From the NCBI RefSeq assembly GCF_002993975.1, contig NZ_POSO01000001.1, positions 1 through 64,000 of the forward strand: a stretch of DNA of 64,000 nt. Direction: 5' to 3'. The translations under genes and the position numbers were made by a program. The stretch comes from Apilactobacillus micheneri (GTDB lineage: Bacteria; Bacillota; Bacilli; Lactobacillales; Lactobacillaceae). Positions 26,204-35,399 of the stretch are shown one piece after another. A model generated the notes under the pieces. That model searched no databases. It worked only from the letters and a program-made list of their open reading frames with translations, and was not told where the DNA came from. Every line of letters begins with the position of its first letter. The first letter of the stretch is position 1.

Positions 26204-27544
26204 CTACTTAGAATTTTTATTATCTAAATTACGCCATTTTTTGCGCATACCTTTATTTTTTGTATGCTTATTTTTCTTCTTTCTTTTGTTTTTTAAAGTA
26301 GCTGAATTTGATTTTTTAGGGGAAGCTTTAATAGAATTAGCTTTTTTATTGGAATGCTTTGGAACATTAACTTCCTGTTTTGGCTGATTTTTCTCAGCAA
26401 GTTTCTTCATTTTTTCAGCTTTAATTACTGATTCAGGAATTTCATCGACTAATTTGTTTTTCAAGAAGTAAATTGGTTTTAAATCATATTGATAATTTTT
26501 AAGTAAATTTTTCAAATCTCTTAAATCATGATCATCACCAAAATTAATAACTAAACCATTTTCGCCCATACGACCAGTACGTCCAACACGATGAATATAT
26601 TCATTTTCTTGATCAGGCAAATCATAATTAACAACAGCCGGCAATTTAGGAATATCCAGGCCACGTGCGGCTACATCAGTAGTAAACAATAGTTTTACTC
26701 GACCTAACCTAAAATCATTCATTGCTTTTTCACGCTTATTTTGATTTTGATCACTAGTTAATTTTGCTACTCCAGTATAATGATTATGCACAAAATAACT
26801 ATATGTTTTATTTAAATCAACAGTTTGATTAAAAAAGACTAAAGCTTTGAAATTAGGTACATGTTGTAATCTGGCAAGCATCTTATTACGATTTTTTCTT
26901 AAAACTTGCATTAATCCATGCTTAACAACACCTTGAGTTTCATCTTCATTTCTAACATCAACTTTTTGAATGTTACGGTTCCCAAACCAGTGGTCCAATT
27001 CTTCTAAAATTTCAGTTTCAGTTGCAGAGAAAAATTCTAATTGAACATCAGACATCATATTATCAACAATTTCACGAACAGTTGTTAAAGTTTCCCCTTG
27101 TAACAAATCATCAGCTTCATCAATAATAACTGTTTTAAATAAGTGGGTTTTTAATTTTTTATCATCAATTAAATTTTTTAATCTACCAGCTGTGCCCACA
27201 ATTACTTCAGGATGTTTTTTCAAGCGTTCAATTTGGCGCTTTATATTAGCTCCACCAGTCAAAGCTAAAACTTTTAGTCCTAACAAATTAGCCCAATTTC
27301 TAGCAACACGTGCAGTTTGAATTGCAAGTTCTTGCGATGGTTCAATAATCATTAATTGACTACCTTCACCTAAATTTAAATTTAATAAACTGGGCATTAA
27401 AAATGCGACTGTTTTCCCTGAACCGGTTGGTGATAATCCCAAAACACTTTTATTTTGTTCAATTAGTGGATAAACTTTTGACTGAATTAAAGTAGGTTTG
27501 TCATAGCCCAACTTTTTAAAATATCTTTCGAATTTTTCTAACAT
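26204..27544 (-). CDS. DEAD-box RNA helicase (CshB-like)
   Basis: A 446-residue ATP-dependent RNA helicase. Motifs in order: Q-motif region KPTLIQSKVYPLI, Walker A SPTGSGKT, GG and TAGRL, DEAD box IIDEADDL, SAT replaced by FSATET, then TTDVAARGLDIPKLPAVVNYD and HRVGRTGRMG in the second RecA lobe. The C-terminal 70 residues are Lys/Asn-rich and basic, suited to binding RNA. Such enzymes unwind rRNA during ribosome assembly or mRNA in the cold. It is followed by tRNA-Arg, with no terminator visible between them. Confidence 0.92.
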   Translation of the reverse strand: MLEKFERYFKKLGYDKPTLIQSKVYPLIEQNKSVLGLSPTGSGKTVAFLMPSLLNLNLGEGSQLMIIEPSQELAIQTARVARNWANLLGLKVLALTGGANIKRQIERLKKHPEVIVGTAGRLKNLIDDKKLKTHLFKTVIIDEADDLLQGETLTTVREIVDNMMSDVQLEFFSATETEILEELDHWFGNRNIQKVDVRNEDETQGVVKHGLMQVLRKNRNKMLARLQHVPNFKALVFFNQTVDLNKTYSYFVHNHYTGVAKLTSDQNQNKREKAMNDFRLGRVKLLFTTDVAARGLDIPKLPAVVNYDLPDQENEYIHRVGRTGRMGENGLVINFGDDHDLRDLKNLLKNYQYDLKPIYFLKNKLVDEIPESVIKAEKMKKLAEKNQPKQEVNVPKHSNKKANSIKASPKKSNSATLKNKRKKKNKHTKNKGMRKKWRNLDNKNSK

Positions 27545-27612
27545 TTACTTCACCTATATTTTCTTATTAATACTTAATTTTATCAAAAACCATAAATTAT
27601 TTCATAAATATT

Positions 27613-28332
27613 TTAACGATTGCGACTTTTTAATAGATAGCGTTCCCAATCTGTATTTTTACCATTAAAGGCTACCTGATTCAATGATATATTAGATCCA
27701 TCAAGGTTTATAGAATGATTATCAATTGAAACAAAAGTAGCTTTTGAATCATTTAGATTATTACTTAATAAGCTAATATATGGATTCTTTTTATGCAAAT
27801 AATTAAATATATCATTATTACAGTTAATAACTAAGTTTGTATTGTAATAGCGATGTATCATATAAACAAATTTAGATAATTGATCCTTTTGTAAATTATT
27901 AAGGTTAGAATTCACAAATACCATTGGTGGAATAGAACCATAATTAGGTCCTACTTCCCTAGTAAAATTCAATAATTGACTTTTAATTTTACTTTGGGTA
28001 CTAAAAACATGATAAACACCTATTTGCATCCCAGAACCTTGGCTTCGATTAAAATTATTCGAAAAATTATTATCAGTATAAGTCGATCCTTGGCTAGCTT
28101 TAATATAAACAAATTTTTGATCATTATTAGCTAAAGAAACAAAATCGATGTATCCATCCGATTGACTAACTAAAACTCCACGAACACTATACTTATTAAT
28201 TAAATAACTATTATATTGTTTAATTCCAAAATATATAATGAGAAAAACAAAAAGTACTGAAATAATGACAATAAATAATTTATAATTTTTAGGTTTATTT
28301 TTATTGCTATATAAATCAACTCTACTTTTAAT
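27613..28332 (-). CDS. membrane-anchored GH25-like protein lacking catalytic residues; ATT start
   Basis: A 239-residue protein with a cytoplasmic N-terminus, one membrane helix (FIVIISVLFVFLIIYFGI, about 20-38) and an outside GH25 (muramidase) fold: YSVRGVLVSQSDGYIDF, FVYIKASQGSTYTDNNF, GVYHVF. The acidic active-site positions are gone: the GxDxS Asp is Leu, the KATEG Glu is Gln, and the central DVE has become VNS. It therefore looks like a pseudoenzyme. There is no ATG/GTG/TTG in frame before 28029, inside the domain; AAGGTG lies seven bases before ATT at 28330-28332. Function unknown; a cell-wall-binding role is possible. Confidence 0.75.
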   Translation of the reverse strand: MKSRVDLYSNKNKPKNYKLFIVIISVLFVFLIIYFGIKQYNSYLINKYSVRGVLVSQSDGYIDFVSLANNDQKFVYIKASQGSTYTDNNFSNNFNRSQGSGMQIGVYHVFSTQSKIKSQLLNFTREVGPNYGSIPPMVFVNSNLNNLQKDQLSKFVYMIHRYYNTNLVINCNNDIFNYLHKKNPYISLLSNNLNDSKATFVSIDNHSINLDGSNISLNQVAFNGKNTDWERYLLKSRNR

Positions 28333-28422
28333 CGATAATCACCTTACTTTATAAACAAGGTTACTACATATTTTCTTATAAAACTAGATAAATAGCTTGA
28401 ATGGAGCTGTTTTTTCAATATA

Positions 28423-28437
28423 ATGAAAGCGGTAAAC
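28423..28437. promoter_or_regulatory. weak cre-like site upstream of gntK
   Basis: TGAAAGCGGTAAACA keeps the TGAAANCG half of the CcpA consensus but departs from it in the second half. It lies about 115 bases before the gluconokinase start, so it could contribute to catabolite repression. Confidence 0.35.
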
Positions 28438-28552
28438 AATAACTTAATAATGACTTTTATTTAAAACTTCACTTTATAAATGTTAAATTTAATTTATATT
28501 AGTTAGTAAATAAACGATTCTATTCTGTTAATATTGAAAGGAAGTTTAGCAA

Positions 28553-30100
28553 ATGAACTACATCATTGGTGTAGATATTGGTACCACTAGTGTTAAGACA
28601 CTTTTATATAATACTAATGGACAAGTAGAAGGATATGCAAATAATGGTTATCCTTTATATCAAGATACCCCAGATATGGCTGAAGAAGACCCAGAAGAAA
28701 TTTTTTCTGCGATGGCTTCTGGAATTACTTCAGTACTAAGAAAAGCTGATTTAAAAAATGGTACATTAAAAGGTGTTTCCTTTTCATGCGCTATGCATAG
28801 TTTAATACTATTAGATAAAAATCATAAACCACTTACACGTGCTATTACTTGGGCTGATAATCGTTCAGTTGATTATGCAGATCAATTAAAAGCATCTGGT
28901 AAAGCTAAAGAATTATATGAAAGAACTGGTACCCCAGTTCACCCAATGACTCCTTTAACCAAAATTATGTGGTTAAAAGATAATAAAAAAGACTTATATG
29001 ACAAAACTAGATGGTTTGTCGGTATAAAAGAATATATTTTATATAAATTGTTTGGTGAATTAAAAGAAGATTATTCAATCGCTAATGCAACTGGTATGTT
29101 TAATATATTTAATATGGATTGGGATGAAGAAGCGCTAAAACTAACTGGCGTTTCTCGTGACCAATTACCAGAACTAGTAGATACAACTTACCAATTAAAG
29201 GGCATGAATAAAGCATATGCTAAGGTAATGGGAATCGATGAAGATGTACCATTTGTAATTGGTGCTTCTGATGGTCCTTTAGCTAATCTAGGTGTAGACG
29301 CTATTCAACCTGGCGTTGTAGCTGTCACTATCGGTACATCTGGTGCTGTACGTGTTGTTACTGATAAACCTAAAATTGATCCTAAAGGACGTGTATTTTG
29401 TTATTACTTATCACCTGGTAAATGGGTTGTAGGTGGACCTGTTAACAATGGTGGAATTGTGTTCCGTTGGGTAAAAGATCAATTGTGTGCTCCTGAAAAA
29501 GTTACTGCTGAACAAATGCACATGGATCCTTATGACTTGTTGACTAAGATTGCAGCCCAAGTTCCAGCTGGATCAGATGGATTAATTTTCCATCCATACT
29601 TAGGTGGTGAAAGAGCTCCTATTTGGGACGCAAATGCTCGTGGATCATTCTTTGGACTAACTAGAATTCATACAAGAGCACACATGATTCGTGCTGCACT
29701 TGAAGGAATCGTATATAATTTATATACCGTAAGTTTAGCCTTGGAAGAAGTTGTTGGTAAGCCAACAAGTATTCAAGCTACTGGTGGTTTTGCACGTTCA
29801 GAATTATGGCGTCAAATGTTAGCTGATATTTTTGAACAAAACGTTAACATTCCTGAAAGTTTTGAAGGAACTGCCCTAGGTGCAGCAACTCTTGGTATGT
29901 ATAGTTTAGGAATCATTGACGATTTAGCTAAAGTTAAAGATTTTGTTGGTGTAACTAATGCTCACAAACCAAACCCTGATAATTATGAAGCATATCGTGA
30001 ATTAGTTCCAATATACATTCGTTTAAGTCGTCAATTACAAAGTGAATATAAAAATATCGCTGAATTCCAGCGTAAACATGATATTGCAAAAGATAAATAA
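28553..30100 (+). CDS. gntK: gluconokinase (FGGY family)
   Basis: Phosphorylates gluconate to 6-phosphogluconate, which enters the phosphoketolase or oxidative pentose phosphate route. At 515 residues it is a full FGGY kinase: ATP-loop DIGTTSVKTLLY at the N-terminus, CAMHSLILLD, AITWADNRS, then VTIGTSGAVRVV and FATGGFARSELWRQMLADIF-type motifs (seen as TGGFARSELW) in the C-terminal lobe. GAAAGGAAG ribosome-binding site. Together with GntP at 17637-18992 it makes gluconate use likely. Some xylulose kinases look similar, so the substrate is probable only. Confidence 0.88.
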   Translation: MNYIIGVDIGTTSVKTLLYNTNGQVEGYANNGYPLYQDTPDMAEEDPEEIFSAMASGITSVLRKADLKNGTLKGVSFSCAMHSLILLDKNHKPLTRAITWADNRSVDYADQLKASGKAKELYERTGTPVHPMTPLTKIMWLKDNKKDLYDKTRWFVGIKEYILYKLFGELKEDYSIANATGMFNIFNMDWDEEALKLTGVSRDQLPELVDTTYQLKGMNKAYAKVMGIDEDVPFVIGASDGPLANLGVDAIQPGVVAVTIGTSGAVRVVTDKPKIDPKGRVFCYYLSPGKWVVGGPVNNGGIVFRWVKDQLCAPEKVTAEQMHMDPYDLLTKIAAQVPAGSDGLIFHPYLGGERAPIWDANARGSFFGLTRIHTRAHMIRAALEGIVYNLYTVSLALEEVVGKPTSIQATGGFARSELWRQMLADIFEQNVNIPESFEGTALGAATLGMYSLGIIDDLAKVKDFVGVTNAHKPNPDNYEAYRELVPIYIRLSRQLQSEYKNIAEFQRKHDIAKDK

Positions 30101-30108
30101 TTAAAATT

Positions 30109-30138
30109 GGTTAGGCTAATTAATGCCTGACCTTTTTT
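30109..30138 (+). terminator. terminator after gntK
   Basis: GGTTAGGC and GCCTGACC form a stem with one G-T pair around an eight-base loop, followed by six T. It stands between gntK and the APC permease, so the permease may depend on read-through or its own promoter. Confidence 0.85.
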
Positions 30139-30163
30139 ATCAAAAGTTATTGGAGGAAGAAAA

Positions 30164-31492
30164 TTGCAGGAAAATGAATTAAAACGTGGTATTGGGATGA
30201 TGGCATCCCTTGCCACAGTCATGGGAACAGTTATTGGTGGTGGTGTATTCTTCAAAACCGCCAGTGTTGTACAAAGCACCCATTCTTTTACATTAACTAT
30301 ATTAGCGTGGATTATTGGTGGATTATTGACAATTTGTGCTGGTTTGACTGTATCAGAATTAGCAGCCGCAATTCCTAAAACTGGTGGTGCAATTAAATAT
30401 TTAGATTATACTTACGGACCCTTAACTGGTTTTTCAATGGGATGGGCGCAAATACTAGTTTATTATCCAGCTAATATTGCAGCTGAATCGATTGTTTTTT
30501 CAACACAAATTATTAATTTATTCCACCTAAATGGTGGCCTATTAAATCCAATTGCTATTGGATGTGCTCTAAGTATACTTATAATTAATTTACTTGGATC
30601 AAAGGTAAGTGGAAATGTTCAAACTATTGCATTAGTTTTTAAATTAATTCCTATTTTTATTATTGCTATTATTGGACTATTTATTCCAGGAGAAGTTAAT
30701 GTATCATTATTCCCAATTTCCCCTATTAATCATGATAGTTTATGGACAGCATTTGGTGCCGGTTTATTAGCTACTATGTTTGCTTATGATGGATGGATTG
30801 GCGTTTGTGATGTTGCTGGAGAAATTAAAAATCCTAAAAAGAATTTACCCAAAGCCATTATATTAGGACTAAGCTTCATTACAATTATTTATACATTAAT
30901 TAATGTGGTATTTCTTAAAACATTGCCAATTGACCAAATTGCAGGTAATCAAAATACTGCATCAGAAGCAGCCATTAAATTATTTGGTGAATTGGGAGGA
31001 AAATTAGTTACTATTGGAATTTTAGTATCTGTTTATGGATCCTTAAATGGATATACGTTAAGTGGTATGAGAATCCCTTATGCAATGGGTAAAAGCAAAT
31101 CATTACCTTTTAGTAATGCATTTACAAAGTTAACCAAAAAAACATTAGTTCCATATGTAGCTGGACTTTTCCAACTATTTATTGCTATTTTAATGATATT
31201 CGCAGGTAGTTTCGATTTACTAACTGATATGTTGGTATTTGTTATGTGGATATTTAACTGTCTATTATTCATCGCTGTATTTAGATTACGTCGAAAAGAG
31301 CCAGAGATGATTAGACCATATAAAGTTCCTTGGTACCCAATTATCCCAATTATTGCACTGGTTGGTGGAATCTTCATATTATTTGAAACCATCATATCTC
31401 AAACCGGTTTAGCATTAGTTGGTATATTACTAACGGTATTAGGAATCCCAGTTTATTATTTACAACAAAGACATTTAAAAAATAATAGTTAA
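30164..31492 (+). CDS. APC-family amino acid permease
   Basis: A 442-residue transporter with 12 predicted helices. The first helix contains GTVIGGGVFFKTASVV, the unwound substrate-binding region of the APC superfamily. FAYDGWIGVCDVAGEIKNPKKNLPKAI (helix 6 and following loop, split here as two motifs FAYDGWI and GEIKNPKKNLP) is typical of the LAT/YfnA group. Substrate cannot be predicted. TTG start with GGAGGAAG. Downstream of gntK but separated by a terminator; no clear functional link. Confidence 0.87.
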   Translation: MQENELKRGIGMMASLATVMGTVIGGGVFFKTASVVQSTHSFTLTILAWIIGGLLTICAGLTVSELAAAIPKTGGAIKYLDYTYGPLTGFSMGWAQILVYYPANIAAESIVFSTQIINLFHLNGGLLNPIAIGCALSILIINLLGSKVSGNVQTIALVFKLIPIFIIAIIGLFIPGEVNVSLFPISPINHDSLWTAFGAGLLATMFAYDGWIGVCDVAGEIKNPKKNLPKAIILGLSFITIIYTLINVVFLKTLPIDQIAGNQNTASEAAIKLFGELGGKLVTIGILVSVYGSLNGYTLSGMRIPYAMGKSKSLPFSNAFTKLTKKTLVPYVAGLFQLFIAILMIFAGSFDLLTDMLVFVMWIFNCLLFIAVFRLRRKEPEMIRPYKVPWYPIIPIIALVGGIFILFETIISQTGLALVGILLTVLGIPVYYLQQRHLKNNS

Positions 31493-31494
31493 AT

Positions 31495-31531
31495 AAAAAA
31501 GCTTGAAGAAAATTATTCTTCAAGCTTTTTT
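31495..31531. terminator. bidirectional terminator, APC permease / rlmCD
   Basis: AAAAAAGCTTGAAGAA and TTCTTCAAGCTTTTTT form a perfect stem around AATTA and serve both converging genes. Confidence 0.95.
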
Positions 31532-31533
31532 AT

Positions 31534-32901
31534 TTATTTCTTTTCAAAAACTGTTACTGATTCAATATGAACGGTTTGTGGAAATTGATCCACTGGTTGA
31601 ATTGGTTGATTAATTTCATATCCGTATTCAGACAGTCTTCTTGCATCACGTACCAAAGTTGATGGATTACATGATACATAAACAATTCTCTTTGGTGCAA
31701 CTTTAACTGCACTTTCTATAAATGATGATGCAAGTCCCTTACGTGGTGGATCAACAACAATAACATCTGATTTTAGCCCTTGTGATTGCCATTTTTCCGT
31801 CTGTTCTTCAGCTTTACCAGTAACAAATTTAGCATTGTTTATATGATTCTTTTGAGCATTAATTTTAGCGTCTTCAATTGCATCTTTAACAATTTCTACA
31901 CCATATACTTTTTTTGCTTTTTTAGCCATTGCTAATGAAATTGTACCAATTCCACAATAAGCATCAATAACGTTTTGTTTACCATCCAATTGTGCTTTTT
32001 CTACCGCTAATGAGTATAATTTTTCAGTTTGTGTTGGATTAACTTGATAGAAAGAAGTTAATGAAATGTAGAATTTCAATCCTAATAATTGATCTTCAAT
32101 GTGAGAACTACCATATAAACAAATGGTTTTCTTCCCCATTAAAGCATTACCATCTGTTAGGTTAATATTTTGCATGATACTTTTTACTTCTGGTAATGCT
32201 TTAGCAATTTCACTAGTAATCATATCTACCATTGGTAATTTTTTAGTACGAGTAATCAAACCAATCATCATCTCATGGCTATAATGTCCACGTCTAACCA
32301 TAATATTTCTGATAACACCACTATGATTAATTTCATCATAAGGAGCAACATGATATTTTCTAAGTATGTCCCTTACGACAACAATTGCTTTATCAATTTC
32401 TGGATCTTGAATATAGAAATCTTCAATAGGAACTAAATCATGTGAGTGTTTACGATAAAAACCGGTTTCCAATTTACCATTAATTTTCTTAACTGGAATT
32501 TGAGCTTTATTACGATAATGACTAGGTTTGTCTATACCAATTGTAGGTAATACCTCAACATTCATTTTAGCTTTATTAAATAGTTCTTGAATCTGACTTT
32601 GTTTAAATTTTAATTGTGCGTCATATTTTAAATGCTGAAGAGGTGCAATTCCTGTGCGAGTATAATCTTTATCAACACTTTCAACACGATCTTTAGACTT
32701 AGTAATCAGTTTAACTAATTTTCCAAATCCAAAATTCTTATTAATTTTAATAACTTTAATTGTAGCTTCTTCACCTGGTAATGTATCTTCAATAAAAATT
32801 GAAAAGTCATTGATTTTAGCTACACCCATACCTTGATAAGTAAGGTCGATGATTTTAACATCGTACATTTCATTTTTTTCAACTGGTGCTGTAATTTTCA
32901 T
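31534..32901 (-). CDS. rlmD: 23S rRNA (uracil-5-)-methyltransferase, RlmD/RlmCD type
   Basis: S-adenosylmethionine-dependent methylation of uracils in 23S rRNA. A TRAM RNA-binding domain (about residues 10-65) precedes the methyltransferase domain, with DAYCGIGTISLAMAK (SAM loop), DPPRKGL and the catalytic Cys in YVSCNPSTL. The cysteines that bind a [4Fe-4S] cluster in E. coli RlmD are absent: the region reads TRTGIAPLQHLKY. Length 455 residues. The symbol covers a family; the U747/U1939 specificity is not readable. Confidence 0.9.
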   Translation of the reverse strand: MKITAPVEKNEMYDVKIIDLTYQGMGVAKINDFSIFIEDTLPGEEATIKVIKINKNFGFGKLVKLITKSKDRVESVDKDYTRTGIAPLQHLKYDAQLKFKQSQIQELFNKAKMNVEVLPTIGIDKPSHYRNKAQIPVKKINGKLETGFYRKHSHDLVPIEDFYIQDPEIDKAIVVVRDILRKYHVAPYDEINHSGVIRNIMVRRGHYSHEMMIGLITRTKKLPMVDMITSEIAKALPEVKSIMQNINLTDGNALMGKKTICLYGSSHIEDQLLGLKFYISLTSFYQVNPTQTEKLYSLAVEKAQLDGKQNVIDAYCGIGTISLAMAKKAKKVYGVEIVKDAIEDAKINAQKNHINNAKFVTGKAEEQTEKWQSQGLKSDVIVVDPPRKGLASSFIESAVKVAPKRIVYVSCNPSTLVRDARRLSEYGYEINQPIQPVDQFPQTVHIESVTVFEKK

Positions 32902-32919
32902 ATTTTCCCCTTAATAAAT

Positions 32920-32967
32920 AAAAAAGTTCTGTTGTACCTTCATAATATAATACAACAAAACTTTTAA
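32920..32967 (-). terminator. terminator after dagK
   Basis: On the minus strand AAAAGTTTTGTTGTA pairs with TACAACAGAACTTTT (one mismatch) with a loop of 14 bases and a T-tract after it. Confidence 0.83.
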
Positions 32968-32980
32968 TTTTTAAAATTAA

Positions 32981-33961
32981 TTAAGATAATTTATCAACTT
33001 TATCAACAAATTGTTTTTCAGCTTTAACTTCATCATAACTAATGGATTTAGTAGGAATTTCATCCATGTTTGCATAAAATTCAATATGTTGTTTTAGATT
33101 CTTAAAGGTCATAGGAGCATCGCCACCATACTCACCGTCTAAATTAATTTGCATTTTGTCCTTAATTGGATTAGCTATTAATTTATTTGTTTTTTTATAG
33201 ATTATTCTTGGATCATGTATATGACGACCACCACTAATAACTTTTGCCAACAATTGAACGATTTCTACAATATTACTAGTTTTTACAATAATCATTGTAA
33301 AATTGCCATCGTCTAATCTAGCATCAGGAACAATTTGTTCTAAACCACCAATAGAATTAGTCATCGCTAACAAAAACATTGATGCTTTTCCTTTAAAATG
33401 ACCACCATCATATTCTAAATCCATATCAATAGGTTTAATACGTGGCAACAATTCAGCTCCTCTAACTAAATATGCTAAATAACCAAAAATAGTTTTTAAT
33501 TCAGATGGAACATCATAAGTTAATTCGGTTAACAAACCACCACCAGCAATATTTATAAAATATTTGTTAGCAGCTTTACCAATATCCATCTTAAAACTTT
33601 GATGTTTTAAAACAACTTTAGCAGCAGCGACAGGATTTTCTCTAGGAATATGCAATGCTCTAGCAAAATCATTAGTTGTGCCAGCAGGAATAATTGCTAG
33701 TTTAGGTCGCTTCTCAAGTGGTGCAATCCCATTAATAACCTCATTAATAGTTCCATCACCACCTGCAGCAACTACCAAATCAAAACCATCTAAACTAGCT
33801 CGCTTAGCTTCTTCTCTGGCTGAAAAAGGTTTAGGAGTTGTTGCGTATGCACTAGTTTCAAAACCAGCTTTTTCAAAAACACCGAGAATATCAATCATAT
33901 TCTGTTTTAAAGCTTCCCGCCCAGATGTTGGATTGTATATTACACGTGCTCGCTTTCGCAT
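32981..33961 (-). CDS. dagK: diacylglycerol/lipid kinase (DgkB-like)
   Basis: A 326-residue soluble kinase of the DAGK catalytic family, with IYNPTSGREAL at the N-terminus, the GGDGTINEVINGI nucleotide motif near residue 70 and PAGTTNDFARAL near 97. In Gram-positives DgkB recycles the diacylglycerol released by LtaS into phosphatidic acid. This links it to the LTA genes at the left of the window, though the genes are not adjacent. It follows gatB by 16 bases and probably shares its transcript. Confidence 0.92.
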   Translation of the reverse strand: MRKRARVIYNPTSGREALKQNMIDILGVFEKAGFETSAYATTPKPFSAREEAKRASLDGFDLVVAAGGDGTINEVINGIAPLEKRPKLAIIPAGTTNDFARALHIPRENPVAAAKVVLKHQSFKMDIGKAANKYFINIAGGGLLTELTYDVPSELKTIFGYLAYLVRGAELLPRIKPIDMDLEYDGGHFKGKASMFLLAMTNSIGGLEQIVPDARLDDGNFTMIIVKTSNIVEIVQLLAKVISGGRHIHDPRIIYKKTNKLIANPIKDKMQINLDGEYGGDAPMTFKNLKQHIEFYANMDEIPTKSISYDEVKAEKQFVDKVDKLS

Positions 33962-33977
33962 TATAATTCCCCTAATC

Positions 33978-35399
33978 TTATTTATTCATTGAAGCCATTA
34001 ATAATTTATTTACCACTTGTGGATTGGCTTTACCACGAGTTTGTTTCATAATTTGACCCACTAAGAAACCAATTGCACGATCCTTTCCATTATGGAAGTC
34101 TTCAATTGATTGTGGGTTATTAGATAATACTTCGTCAATAATTGGTTGTAGTTTCTTTGGATCTGACAGTTGAACCATTCCATTATCATTAACAAATTTT
34201 TCAGGTTCCTTACCTTCAGTAATAGCCTTGAATACTTTCTTAGCCATTTTACTAGAGATAGTACTATTTTCAATTAACTTAATCATAGTAGTCAAGTTTT
34301 CTGGAGTAATTTCAGTTTGAGATAAATCAACCTGTTTGTCATTTAGATAAGCATTTACATTACCTTGTAGATAATTAGAAGCCATTTTAGAATCAGCACC
34401 TAATTCTATCATTTTATCAAAGAAATCAGACATTTCCTTTGTTTGCGTTAGCACCATTGCATCATAATCAGTTAGTCCTAATTCATTAATATAACGATTA
34501 CGACGACTGGTTGGCATCTCAGGCATCTTAGAATTGATATCATCAATCCATTTATTTGAGATATCTAATGATGGTAAGTCTGGTTCTGGGAAGTATCTAT
34601 AATCATCGGATCCTTCCTTAACACGCATCAAAATAGTAGTCCCATTATTTTCATCAAAACGTCTAGTTTGTTGTTGGATCTTACCACCAGACATTAAAAT
34701 TTGACGTTGACGTTTTTCTTCATATGCTAAACCTTTTCTCACATAATTGAATGAGTTAAGGTTTTTTAATTCTACTTTAGTACCAAATTCTTTTTGACCA
34801 TATGGTCTAATTGAAATGTTAACGTCAACACGCATAGAACCTTCTTCCATCTTAACATCAGAAATCCCAGTAAATAGAATTCTTTGTCTTAATGCTTCAA
34901 GATATGCATAAGCTTCATCAGGTGAAGCAATATCAGGTTTTGAAACGATTTCGATTAAAGGAGTTCCCTGACGGTTTAAATCAACATAAGAATAATTCTT
35001 ACCATGACTATTTTTACCAGCATCTTCTTCAATATGCATTTCTTCGATACCAATTTTTTTCTTTTTGCCATCAACATCAATTTCTATCCAACCATCTGTA
35101 GCATCTGGTGTATCTTGTTGAGTTATTTGATAGGCTTTAGGATTATCAGGATAAAAATAGTTTTTACGATCAAAATGAGGGTGTTGGTTAACATTAGCAT
35201 GTAAAGCTAAAGCAGCAATAATTCCATCTTTAACAACACCCTTGTTAGTAGTTGGCAATACTCCAGGATATCCCCAATCAATAACATTAGTGTTTAAATT
35301 AGATTCTGCACCATAACCAACAGGAGAAGGACTAAAGATTTTAGAATTTGTTTTTAATTCAACGTGAACTTCTAGTCCAATAGTAGTTTCAAAATTCAT
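33978..35399 (-). CDS. gatB: Asp/Glu-tRNA amidotransferase subunit B
   Basis: Phosphorylates the Asp or Glu of mischarged tRNA-Asn/tRNA-Gln and positions it for amidation. 473 residues, with the N-terminal cradle domain starting [24 protein letters not shown] and a C-terminal YqeY-like tail domain ([20 protein letters not shown]-like region at about 425-445). It shares one base with gatA. The presence of GatCAB implies that at least one of AsnRS or GlnRS is missing or supplemented. Confidence 0.96.
   Translation of the reverse strand: MNFETTIGLEVHVELKTNSKIFSPSPVGYGAESNLNTNVIDWGYPGVLPTTNKGVVKDGIIAALALHANVNQHPHFDRKNYFYPDNPKAYQITQQDTPDATDGWIEIDVDGKKKKIGIEEMHIEEDAGKNSHGKNYSYVDLNRQGTPLIEIVSKPDIASPDEAYAYLEALRQRILFTGISDVKMEEGSMRVDVNISIRPYGQKEFGTKVELKNLNSFNYVRKGLAYEEKRQRQILMSGGKIQQQTRRFDENNGTTILMRVKEGSDDYRYFPEPDLPSLDISNKWIDDINSKMPEMPTSRRNRYINELGLTDYDAMVLTQTKEMSDFFDKMIELGADSKMASNYLQGNVNAYLNDKQVDLSQTEITPENLTTMIKLIENSTISSKMAKKVFKAITEGKEPEKFVNDNGMVQLSDPKKLQPIIDEVLSNNPQSIEDFHNGKDRAIGFLVGQIMKQTRGKANPQVVNKLLMASMNK

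Noticed and set aside
28341-28552. Search for a hidden gene or RNA between the GH25-like gene and gntK.
   Set aside because: Only AT-rich sequence with a weak cre-like site; no frame with a start and no convincing hairpin.
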